Part shown: positions 26,265 to 35,136 of the stretch, piece by piece
Layout: every line of letters starts with the position of its first letter
Position numbering within the stretch: position 1 is the stretch's first letter
NCBI GenBank assembly: GCA_038237805.1
Contig: JBBRYI010000011.1
Span: forward strand, 76,225-140,224
From: JBBQFI01 sp038237805
GTDB lineage: Bacteria; Verrucomicrobiota; Verrucomicrobiia; Chthoniobacterales; UBA10450
Length of the DNA stretch: 64,000 nt
Direction of reading: 5' to 3'
Translations under genes and position numbers: made by a program
Notes under the pieces: generated by a model
Told to the model about the DNA's origin: nothing
The model's input: only the letters and a program-made list of their open reading frames with translations
The model's database searches: none

Positions 26265-29024
26265 ATGAAAAAAAACACCGCATCACAGTTTGGATTTCTT
26301 AACCCGCGCCTCTTTCTCGCGCTGCTTCTTTGTTCAATCGGCCTTTCATTGACGATGTTTAGTTTCGCGGGCTCGCCGCGTGCACCCAAAGTCGAACGCC
26401 CTCTGGTGCCGTTCGTTCCTAACACGCCAACCTTTGGCCATCCTATCATCAGCGGCATCGGAGGAGTTGGTTTCGAGCAGGATCTCAGGCTTGATCCTTC
26501 GAACGCGAACCGTCTCTATACCAGCGCGCCCGGCACCCTTTCGGCGGACACGAGTTGGATCTGGCGCTCACTCGATGCGGGCCGCACCTTTAAGTGGATA
26601 CCGAATGCAACCGCTCTCGAAGGCAAAGTCGCTGTGCCTTGTGGCGGCGGTGGCGACACCGAACTCGGGGTTGACATCGCCGGACATCTCTATTTCTGCG
26701 ATCTGACACTGGCGAATTTCAGCACGGCTCGCTCGGATGATTTCGGCGCGACGTTTACCTGCAGCAGTACCGGCGTGCCGGATGCAGTGGTGGACCGGCA
26801 GTGGTACACGATCGATGGCGATCCGGTTAACGGCGGCAGCATCTACCTGACAAACGATGAGTTCGCGCAGGCCCCAGGACCGTGCGGTGCGATGACCAAC
26901 CTCGGCCAGAATATTCTCGTCATGTATCGGTCGCCGGCCGGTGGTGTGGGCCCAACCGCAGGAATTCAATTCGGTCCTGCGAACAAAATCAGCGATCCGT
27001 TAGGTTGTGATGAAGGGATCATGGGCAACAACGAAATCAGCCCGGTCGCGACCACCTTAGGCCAACCAAACGGCAGTGGCGGCTACACTACTTTGTTGAC
27101 GCCGGTGAAGCACATCTTTGTTGTCCACGATGACGCGCTCCTGCACAGAATTTTGATCGGCCGCTGTTTTCCGGTCGCGTTCGGCCTACCTGCCCCGAAT
27201 ATGAGCGATCCGAGCGGCTTGAATTGCGTCGACCTGCCGGTAGCCGATCTCGGCGCAAACACAAAGACCGGCGGGGATTTCCCCACGATGGCGATCGACC
27301 GTGCCGGCAACCTTTACACAGTGTGGGAACAGGCCCCGATCGACGCGGGCGGCCAGGTCATTGGCGATACGGTGCTCAAGTATTCCTATTCAACCAATCA
27401 GGGCAATACCTGGGCAGCGCCGATCCAGATCGATACGTCGGGAGCACCCGTGGGAACCTTGCACACCAATGTCTTTGCCTGGATGGCAGCGGGTGATGAT
27501 GGACGTGTAGCCATAGTGTGGTACGGAACCCCTGGCGCTCCTACTTTCCCTTCCGGGGGACCTGACTCCTGCCCAGCTACATGTGACTGGAGCTTGTGGA
27601 TGGTACAGACCCTAAATGGTCACGCTGCTACTCCTACTTTCACCGCCCCAATTTTGGCGAGCGAACACTTTATTCATCGCGGCAGTATTCAAACTCTTAT
27701 TGGCGGGCAAACCGGCGACCGTTCGTTAGGTGATTTTTTGCAAGCGCGAATGGGATCATTGGGTGAAGTGCAGGTCGGTTATGCAGATTCAAACAACATT
27801 ACGGAGGCTTTCGCGCCACACGGTACGTTCGTTAGGCAGAATAGTGGCACCGGTCTGTTGGCCGCGAGTTCGCCTATCAATCTTTCGGGACTAACCCCAT
27901 TTAATTCCATGTCGGACCCGAGCGGCGATGCCAAGTATGAAGTAAATGGAATCAGTAGCGCGAATATGCCGCAGCTCGACATTCTTGACTCCAGTATCAG
28001 CAAGATTACGACGGCACCCTGTTCGGCGGTGGCTCCTTGTTATCAAGTAGTAATGAAGTTGAACAATCTCACCCTCGCGCCGACCACCGCCCAGGATCCG
28101 GACCAGGATCTGGTTTGGTCGACACAATGGCTCATTCCATCCGGGGGCGATCCGAATGGAGGGAAGAATTTTCACGTCTATGCTGAGTCGTTTAACGGAG
28201 CTGCTTTGCAATGCTTTGTTGGGCAAAATGCTGCAATCGTCGTAGGAGGCGGGGTCACTTTAACCTACCCTGGCAATACACAACTTGCCGCCGCGAACTG
28301 CCAATCAACACTCGGCCCTAACGGCACGATTACGATTGATGTTCCACTTTCCATGGTGAATGACCCCAGTGCTATCGACCGGCGTTTGCATGAAGTCACT
28401 GCCAGCACCATGACGCTGACTCAGCGGGCAAACACAGTTCCATCCATCGGCGGCATTGGTGGTTCGCTCTTTAACCTTATTGATGTCGTGCAGGGCTATA
28501 CTTTCGATTCGGTGCTCGCCAAAGCGGTGTCGCGAAAGTCGCATGCCGGCACGCCGTACGACGTTGACCTTCCTTTGGCGGGCAAAGCGGGCATAGAGTG
28601 CCGGCAAGGGCAGGGGGCGAATCTAAACAATCACCAGGTAGTCGTTACATTTGTTGCGCCGGTGACGGTCATTTCGGCGACGGTGACGTCGGGCGTGGGA
28701 TCGGTCTCCAATGTTACCGTCAGTGGCAACGACGTGATCGTCGATCTTACCAATGTTGCGAATGCCCAGACGATTGCGATAACGCTCTTCGGCGTGAATG
28801 ATGGCACGGGCCCGGCCAATGTTGTTGTTCCAATGAGTCTTCTTCTGGGCGATACCGGCGCGAATGGCTCGGTCAACAGTACCGATATTAGCCAGACGAA
28901 AGTGCAAAGTGGAGCCGTCTTGAGCGCCGCAAACTTCCGCACCGATGTAACCGTCAATGGAGCTATAAACAGCTCAGACATTTCCGTAGTAAAAGCGCAA
29001 TCGGGGACGGCGTTGCCTCCTTAA
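26265..29024 (+). CDS. Exported BNR-like protein with SRK domain and dockerin-like tail
   Basis: The 919-residue product has a signal segment (NPRLFLALLLCSIGLSLTMFSFA) very like that of the gene before it. Residues about 60-560 form a propeller-like region with weak Asp-box motifs (SLDAGRTF, SDDFGATF, STNQGNTW). A middle beta-rich region of unknown type follows (about 570-745). The end holds the SRKSHAG variant of the SRK domain and two dockerin-like loops (GDTGANGSVNSTD; VNGAINSSD). It ends SGTALPP, one residue longer than its paralogues. Substrate and role are unknown. Its start lies 78 bases after the previous stop. Confidence 0.78.
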   Translation: MKKNTASQFGFLNPRLFLALLLCSIGLSLTMFSFAGSPRAPKVERPLVPFVPNTPTFGHPIISGIGGVGFEQDLRLDPSNANRLYTSAPGTLSADTSWIWRSLDAGRTFKWIPNATALEGKVAVPCGGGGDTELGVDIAGHLYFCDLTLANFSTARSDDFGATFTCSSTGVPDAVVDRQWYTIDGDPVNGGSIYLTNDEFAQAPGPCGAMTNLGQNILVMYRSPAGGVGPTAGIQFGPANKISDPLGCDEGIMGNNEISPVATTLGQPNGSGGYTTLLTPVKHIFVVHDDALLHRILIGRCFPVAFGLPAPNMSDPSGLNCVDLPVADLGANTKTGGDFPTMAIDRAGNLYTVWEQAPIDAGGQVIGDTVLKYSYSTNQGNTWAAPIQIDTSGAPVGTLHTNVFAWMAAGDDGRVAIVWYGTPGAPTFPSGGPDSCPATCDWSLWMVQTLNGHAATPTFTAPILASEHFIHRGSIQTLIGGQTGDRSLGDFLQARMGSLGEVQVGYADSNNITEAFAPHGTFVRQNSGTGLLAASSPINLSGLTPFNSMSDPSGDAKYEVNGISSANMPQLDILDSSISKITTAPCSAVAPCYQVVMKLNNLTLAPTTAQDPDQDLVWSTQWLIPSGGDPNGGKNFHVYAESFNGAALQCFVGQNAAIVVGGGVTLTYPGNTQLAAANCQSTLGPNGTITIDVPLSMVNDPSAIDRRLHEVTASTMTLTQRANTVPSIGGIGGSLFNLIDVVQGYTFDSVLAKAVSRKSHAGTPYDVDLPLAGKAGIECRQGQGANLNNHQVVVTFVAPVTVISATVTSGVGSVSNVTVSGNDVIVDLTNVANAQTIAITLFGVNDGTGPANVVVPMSLLLGDTGANGSVNSTDISQTKVQSGAVLSAANFRTDVTVNGAINSSDISVVKAQSGTALPP

Positions 29025-29181
29025 GATAGGATCTGCAAGAAAATGACGGTCGCAAGGACCATGCTATTTAGTTAGTGCGTTACCTAACGAGAAGATAAAT
29101 GAATCTTTGTTTGTCAGCTTGATGTATCACAGCATTTTAGAAAGAGGTTTGTTCCACCGTTCAGTTAACTACAAATAAATT

Positions 29182-31058
29182 ATGCGCCTTAACCCATTTA
29201 AGCGTGATAGCTTCGCCTTACGACTAATCATAATTAGTCTCGGTGCGATAACGACGGCAGGTTTGTTTTCCTTCCTTAATACGGCTCCTGTCACTCGCCG
29301 TCCTTCGACCTTGGCCTTCCAGTTTCCGCGGGAAAACGAGACAGTGAAAAGTTCGCGATCTGACGTTTTACCGCCCGTCTCGACGCATTGGACTATCAAA
29401 CACCATGGCGAATGCTGCGAAGGAAATCTCGCCGCTGAGGGCGCGAGCACTTACCTGCTACTACCCATATTGCTAACAGGAAATCAAATTTTGCGGAGTG
29501 ATGATGGCGGCGTTACGTTCGTTAGGAAGTATCCCCCCGTGGACGCTTCGGTGCCTTACGGTATTGAAGGCGATCTGCAAGCGTTTGGAAACGACATAGA
29601 TTTTTTCGGTACTTTAGTCGTCCAGGGCGTCTCTGCTCATAGCACCGATCGCGGCGAAACCTGGACAGTAGTTCCGATTCCCGTGGCCTTCGCGGCTAAC
29701 GACCAATCGTGGTCCTACCTCGGACCGTTCTCAGGCCTTACTCCGGCCCAGACTGCACCTTATGTGTTGGCGGGTTGGTTTAGAATCGGTTCAGTTGCAC
29801 TGTTCAGTTTTGATGGTGGATTAACCTGGCCAATCCAAACTCCGCTTGTCGGAGACGACGGTAGCGGCTCGATGCACGTCGTCTGCCAACAATCGTCGCA
29901 CGCTCCAACTTCACCCGGCGATACACGCAACCCGAATGCGCTATTTAAGAATCATAAACAGGTCACTATGGGTGTTGGGGAACCGACCGACGGTTCTACT
30001 GGACCGAACCTGCGCCACCGGATCTCTATGTCTGCAAGACAGATAATTTCGGCGTTACCTGGACAGGAATTAAACACCCGATTACCGCAGGTCCCGGTTC
30101 AAGCTACGTCACATCACATTCCGGCTTCGACAACAAAGGCACCTTCTACGTCTTACATGGTGACAAACTCTATGTGAGTTTCAATCAGGGCGAAAGTTTT
30201 GCTTTCGTCCACACGCTTCCACACTTTGGAAATGCGCTTCTTTCGGACAGCGGCGCGGATCAGTTCTTTGTCGTCAATTGCGGAACTATCCATGTTGGAC
30301 TAGCCGAGGCTGGCGCGGGTGGAAACACGAACGTTTGGTATCTACGTGGTTCGCACGTCGACACAGCAAGTCCTACATGGGAGTCAGAACTCATAGATGT
30401 TGTGGGCAATAACCGGCTGGATTTTTTCCAAATTGTTCTAAATGGAAACAACATTCCAACGCTCAGCTATACCGCCCCGGGCGTTGAGGTAACGACCGCC
30501 AGCCGTGACATGCCTTTGCCTTCTTTGGGCGATAGCTGTTCGTCGACCATTCTCGATAAGTTTGTCAGCGCAGTATCGCGCAAGATTCACGGTAACGGCA
30601 CAGGAACATTCGATATTCTTTTGCCGCTGGCCGGTTCGAGAGGAATCGAATGTCGCACCGGCGGACCTAATGGTAATCACGATGTAGTCGTGACCTTTGT
30701 CGCCCCCGCTACGGTCAACAGCGCGACGTGTGATGGAATCCCCGCCACGACCAATAGCTCGGGCAATGAAACAACCGTGCATTGCACTGGTGTGCCTAAT
30801 GCCAAGGTGATTAGTGTCGCGCTTAATGGCGTGACGGTTAGCGGAACGACCGGGAACGTGGTAGTGCCAATGGGTGTGTTACTCGGAGATACCAACGCCA
30901 GCGGCGCAGTCAATTCTACGGACATTACTGAAACGAAGGCACAAAGCGGAACATCAACCGCCGCTGGCAACTTCCGGACAGACGTTAGTATCAACGGCTT
31001 AGTCAATAGCTCCGACGTTTCCACAGTTAAATCGAAGTCAGGAACTGCTTTGCCGTAG
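29182..31058 (+). pseudogene. Exported BNR-like protein with SRK domain and dockerin-like tail, one frameshift
   Basis: The first frame (29182 to about 29975) has a signal segment (LRLIIISLGAITTAGLF) and Asp-box motifs (SDDGGVTF, STDRGETW, SFDGGLTW). The second frame carries on from about 29980 (WGTDRRFYWTEP, KTDNFGVTW, FNQGESF), then the SRKIHG domain and dockerin-like loops (GDTNASGAVNSTD; INGLVNSSD) to the stop at 31056-31058. One extra T in GTTTGGGG at about 29973-29980 would give a single protein of about 625 residues. It could be a real mutation or an assembly error; each half shows normal conservation. Confidence 0.8.
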
Positions 31059-31106
31059 ACTATCACTTTCTGTTTCCTAACGAGCGAAGCGTAAACGTAA
31101 CCCTTT

Positions 31107-32975
31107 ATGAAAACGATTTTAGCTGCCATTCTCTTTGCTGCGCTGGCGATTGCTTTTCCGGGTAAGTCGCGGCGGCAGCCAGTAAGCGATAACATGCCCG
31201 TGCCAGCGCCAAATCCTCATGGCATTGCAAGCGTGCCGGTCACGGTAGGAACACTTGGCAATGAACCCGTCGTGACGATTGCGCCGGACAAGACGCTCTA
31301 CATCAGCGCACTTCAACACCTTTATCGCTCGACAGATGGGGGATCGAGTTGGACGAATCTTCCCGGACCCACGGAATCGCAGGTCAATCTCAACACAGAT
31401 AGTTCCATTTCGGTTGCTCCGAACAACAGACTGTATTTTACGTTCGACTATCCCTATGCCGGGACAACCGGGGTGTTCACGAGTGATGACAAGGGAGAGA
31501 CGTGGTCTGGCGATCCTGCCGTAGTACCTGGTGGCACCGATCGTATGTGGGTGCTCGCCCCGAGTAACTCAGCGGCCTACGAGGTGACGAATCAAGGACT
31601 GTATGAAACTGCATTCTTGATGAGCACTGATGGCGGTGCGACGTGGCTGCCGAGGGCGATAGGCAGTGGTGTACTGGAACCGCAAACCGGGCCGCTCCTT
31701 CAAAAGGCTTGTAGCACAAAGGTAGTCCAACCAATAAAGGTTTTTGGAACTGCGCCGAGCGATATACCTGAACTAAAGCTTTATCTATTCGATCCTTCAA
31801 CGACCGGCGCGATTCTTTCTGATATCCGATCGACGGGACTCGGGCTCCCGACTGCGTTGCCAAGTGGAGCATTCGCTCTCGACGGTGTGCTATATGTAAG
31901 CACGGAGGAACCGAACGCTGCCGGGGGTAGACAGGTGATCGTGGCACGATCTTCGGACGAAGGTCAAACCTGGACAAAATTACCGCCAATCCCTGGGACA
32001 ACAACTGGGACAGCCACCTTCACCTGGGTCGCAGCGGGAGCACCCGGACATGTCGGTGTGATCTATTACTACACGCCTGATAATGCGGCTGATCCCGGCA
32101 CGATGGCTACTTCAAACTGGTCCATCGTCTGGGCCGAATCCTACAATAGTAATTCCGCCACGCCGACGTGGACTGTTACGACACTCGAAAGTCTGGTGCA
32201 CACAGGCGCGATATGCGCTGCTGCCGGCTGCATGGGAACAGACCGTTTCGCCGGTGATTTTATTAGCGCGATTATAGACGAAGAATCCGCTCCTCCAGAG
32301 ACGGGCAACGCGAGTGTGGTTGGCGGTGCGGCTCACCTCACATGGATGAAACAGGAGAACGGCACGGGTGCAGTTTCAGTTCGCTACCAACGGATCCCAA
32401 CTGCAGGACCGATCACTTTTGTCCCCCCTACTTGTGGAGGAGTGCCGCTTCCGGTGCAGTTGAACGCAGTGGTTTCCCGGAAATTGCATAACGGGATCGC
32501 TCACGACATTGCCCTTCCAGTCACCGGAACGCATGGCATCGAATGCCGCAGTGGCGGAGCCTCGGGCGATTACAGTGTCATCTTTACCTTCCAGAACACA
32601 TTAAGTTCGGTTAACAGCGCGTCGGTCAGCTGTGGCCAGGTTCATGATGGCTCCATCGGCAGCGATGCCCATCAGTACGTTGTCAATCTTACAGGGATGG
32701 GTAATTGCAATGCCACCCATGTTTTTATAACATTGCATTCAGTGCAAGACTCGTTAGGTCACTTTAGCGATACCGTTTCGGCGCCGATGAGCCTGCTGAT
32801 TGGCGATACGAATGCTAATGGCGTGGTGAACTCGTCCGACGTGAGTCAGACGAAGTTACAATCCGGAAAATCAGCAACAGGAGCGAACTTCCGCGAGGAT
32901 ACGGTTGCGAATGGCCAGATTGATAGCTCGGATATTTCGCTTGTTAAAGCTCAGTCAGGTACGGCCCTGCCCTAG
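31107..32975 (+). CDS. Exported BNR-repeat protein with SRK domain and dockerin-like tail
   Basis: The 622-residue product begins with a short signal peptide (TILAAILFAALAIAFPG). Asp-box motifs are clear: STDGGSSW, SDDKGETW, STDGGATW and SSDEGQTW, so the main domain is a sialidase-like propeller. From residue about 455 comes the SRK domain in a longer form, with two cysteines (NSASVSCGQ; GNCNATHV), and then two dockerin-like loops (GDTNANGVVNSSD; ANGQIDSSD). The protein is the fourth of a tandem set of such genes on this strand. Enzymatic function cannot be assigned. Confidence 0.8.
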   Translation: MKTILAAILFAALAIAFPGKSRRQPVSDNMPVPAPNPHGIASVPVTVGTLGNEPVVTIAPDKTLYISALQHLYRSTDGGSSWTNLPGPTESQVNLNTDSSISVAPNNRLYFTFDYPYAGTTGVFTSDDKGETWSGDPAVVPGGTDRMWVLAPSNSAAYEVTNQGLYETAFLMSTDGGATWLPRAIGSGVLEPQTGPLLQKACSTKVVQPIKVFGTAPSDIPELKLYLFDPSTTGAILSDIRSTGLGLPTALPSGAFALDGVLYVSTEEPNAAGGRQVIVARSSDEGQTWTKLPPIPGTTTGTATFTWVAAGAPGHVGVIYYYTPDNAADPGTMATSNWSIVWAESYNSNSATPTWTVTTLESLVHTGAICAAAGCMGTDRFAGDFISAIIDEESAPPETGNASVVGGAAHLTWMKQENGTGAVSVRYQRIPTAGPITFVPPTCGGVPLPVQLNAVVSRKLHNGIAHDIALPVTGTHGIECRSGGASGDYSVIFTFQNTLSSVNSASVSCGQVHDGSIGSDAHQYVVNLTGMGNCNATHVFITLHSVQDSLGHFSDTVSAPMSLLIGDTNANGVVNSSDVSQTKLQSGKSATGANFREDTVANGQIDSSDISLVKAQSGTALP

Positions 32976-32997
32976 AACGGGACTGGTTTCTCGCTCG

Positions 32998-34392
32998 CTA
33001 AAGTTGAATCCCGAAACGTTTCATCTTGTTATAGAGCGTCGGGCGTTGAATACCTAACAACTGCGCTGCTCTTTTCTTGTTGCCATGCGTTTGCGCAAGC
33101 GCCTGAAGAATGGCATGACGTTCCATTTCGTCGAGGCTTTGTGGCTTTGAACTTTGGGGCTCACCGCGCTCGGTCTTTTGCAGGACGGCCGGCAATTGCA
33201 CTTCACTGGGCAATTCCTTTACGGTAATCAGATTCTGCCGCGCCAGAACTACCGCATACTCGATTGCATTCTGTAACTCGCGCACGTTTCCGGGCCAGGC
33301 GTAATCGAGCAGCTTCTCGAAAGCTTCGGGGGTTATTTCGGGCTCGGCCTTTCCTAATTTCTGCGCAAAGCGTTTCACGAAGGTACTGACAAGCGGAGGG
33401 ATATCTTGTTTGCGTTCGCGAAGCGGCGGCACCTCAATTTGAAATGTGTTTAGTCGGTAATATAAATCGGAGCGCAGCCGGTTTTCGGCGAGCGCTTGCT
33501 GGATCGGCCTGTTCGTCGCGGCGACCACACGAAAATTGGAGGTCATAGTCCTCGTGCTACCTAACGATCGATACTCGCCTTCCTGTAAAACCCGAAGAAA
33601 GCGTGTCTGCAATTCCGGGGGCATATCGGAAATTTCGTCGAGAAACAACGTACTCCCGTCAGCCTCCGCGATCATGCCAGAGAAATCGTTCATCGCCCCG
33701 GTAAATGCTCCTTTGACGTAACCGAAAAGCTCGGACTCGATCATCTGTTGCGGAAAGGCCGCGCAATTTAGTTTCACCATTATTTTGTCCGCGCGAAGGC
33801 TGCGGCTGTGAATGACGTTAGCGATCACTTCTTTGCCAACTCCACTTTCGCCAGTGATCAAGACGTTGGCCTCCGAAGGTGCCATCGCTGTGATGAGCCC
33901 GTCGATTTCCTGCATCACCTTGCTGGTGAAGACTGGCGCCAGTTGAGTTTCAGCAATCTCGAGGCGCTTCTCCAGTTGCTGCGTCCTCTGGCGCAAAGCT
34001 TCCGTCTCGCGCAGAAGCGATTGTTTTTCGAGCGCCTTCTCCACCAAACTGAGAAGTTCTTCCGGTGCGTACGGCTTGCTAATAAAATGATAAGCGCCCC
34101 GCTTGATTGATTCGATCGCGTTGCTCAGCGAATCGTGCGCTGTGAGAATGATGACCTGCGTCTCGGGATGCTCGCGCTTGATCTGATCGAGCAGTTGCAG
34201 ACCTTCGGCATCGGGTAATTGTAAATCGAGCAGGACGACGGCTGGCGGATTAGTTTTAATCGATCGCAGTCCAAGAGTTGCCGTGCTCGCAGTCTCGGTC
34301 GCGTAGCCATGACGATTGAGCAACGCCTCGAGCGTCATGAGGATTGGACGCTCATCGTCAACGACGAGGATACGACGATTATCGGCAATCAT
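32998..34392 (-). CDS. Sigma-54-dependent response regulator (NtrC family)
   Basis: The protein has a receiver (VVDDE; phospho-acceptor Asp in VVLLDLQLPD; Lys in FISKPYAPEE), a coiled linker, an AAA+ sigma-54-activating domain with Walker A (GESGVGKE), the sigma-54 contact loop GAFTGA and Walker B (STLFLDE), and a Fis-type helix-turn-helix (NKKRAAQLLGIQRPTLYNKMKRFG). It should activate sigma-54 promoters when phosphorylated. I used the ATG at 34392; a TTG at 34413 is an alternative. It lies directly after the histidine kinase gene, its likely partner. It is distinct from PrsR at 42852. Confidence 0.93.
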   Translation of the reverse strand: MIADNRRILVVDDERPILMTLEALLNRHGYATETASTATLGLRSIKTNPPAVVLLDLQLPDAEGLQLLDQIKREHPETQVIILTAHDSLSNAIESIKRGAYHFISKPYAPEELLSLVEKALEKQSLLRETEALRQRTQQLEKRLEIAETQLAPVFTSKVMQEIDGLITAMAPSEANVLITGESGVGKEVIANVIHSRSLRADKIMVKLNCAAFPQQMIESELFGYVKGAFTGAMNDFSGMIAEADGSTLFLDEISDMPPELQTRFLRVLQEGEYRSLGSTRTMTSNFRVVAATNRPIQQALAENRLRSDLYYRLNTFQIEVPPLRERKQDIPPLVSTFVKRFAQKLGKAEPEITPEAFEKLLDYAWPGNVRELQNAIEYAVVLARQNLITVKELPSEVQLPAVLQKTERGEPQSSKPQSLDEMERHAILQALAQTHGNKKRAAQLLGIQRPTLYNKMKRFGIQL

Positions 34393-34419
34393 GCCACGAG
34401 AGGGTTTCTGCAACGCGGA

Positions 34420-35136
34420 CTAAGCCGCATTCTTAAATAAAGGTAACGTGATTGTCGTATGCAGGGAGGAAGTTGCCGAAACATAACGCGCTTGTAGTTG
34501 CCCGTGGTGATTTTCGACGATAGTCCGCACACGATGAAGTCCAAGGCCATAATGGCCGCGGCCGACTTTAAGTAGCGGCTGGTGTCCCCAGTTTTCCGTT
34601 AGGGCGGCGAAAGTCTTTTTCGGCTCTTGTAACTCAAAGACGAACTGATCGCCTTCGATTCGCGCTTTAACGACAAGGTTTCCTTCGCTGCGATCGTGAT
34701 AAAACGCGTTAGTAAAAAGCTCCAGCATGGCCTCTTGCATTAGCTGCGGATCGATTTGCAAATTCTCGTCCCCGAGTTGCAACTTCCAATCGATCGATTC
34801 ATTCTCCTTGATTCGTTCAGCGGCAATCTTTTCGCGAAGGTCATCGACAAAGTCCGAGGCTCGATAAGTCATCAGGTGCGGGTTGGATTGTCCCATTGCA
34901 CCGGTGAGTTTTTGCAACGCCACTCCGATCTCGTAAATCATCTCCCGCAGGCGTCTGACTTCTGTTTTAAGCTCCGCGTCTTCCGCGAGCTCGGAAAGAA
35001 AAGTGGATTGCAGTTCGATTGCGTTAAGATGATTGCGCAGATCGTGGCTGAGCTGACGAACGAAAAGCACGACATCGTTCCAGGGAACGTCGCGCGGAGC
35101 GTTGTTGGGTGACGATTGATTAGGTGTCGTTGACAT
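34420..35136 (-). CDS. Soluble histidine kinase without sensor domain
   Basis: The 238-residue kinase has an H-box (QLSHDLRNHLNAIELQ), then the catalytic ATP-binding part: N-box ELFTNAFYHDR and a G-box region (GRGHYGLGLHRVRTIVENHHG). It has no membrane segment, PAS or HAMP domain, so its signal must come from a bound partner or from the cytoplasm. Its ATG overlaps the pgi stop by one base and it ends 27 bases before the NtrC-type regulator start. That places signalling in one operon with glucose-6-phosphate isomerase. Its D/G1 box is not obvious and should be checked. Confidence 0.88.
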   Translation of the reverse strand: MSTTPNQSSPNNAPRDVPWNDVVLFVRQLSHDLRNHLNAIELQSTFLSELAEDAELKTEVRRLREMIYEIGVALQKLTGAMGQSNPHLMTYRASDFVDDLREKIAAERIKENESIDWKLQLGDENLQIDPQLMQEAMLELFTNAFYHDRSEGNLVVKARIEGDQFVFELQEPKKTFAALTENWGHQPLLKVGRGHYGLGLHRVRTIVENHHGQLQARYVSATSSLHTTITLPLFKNAA

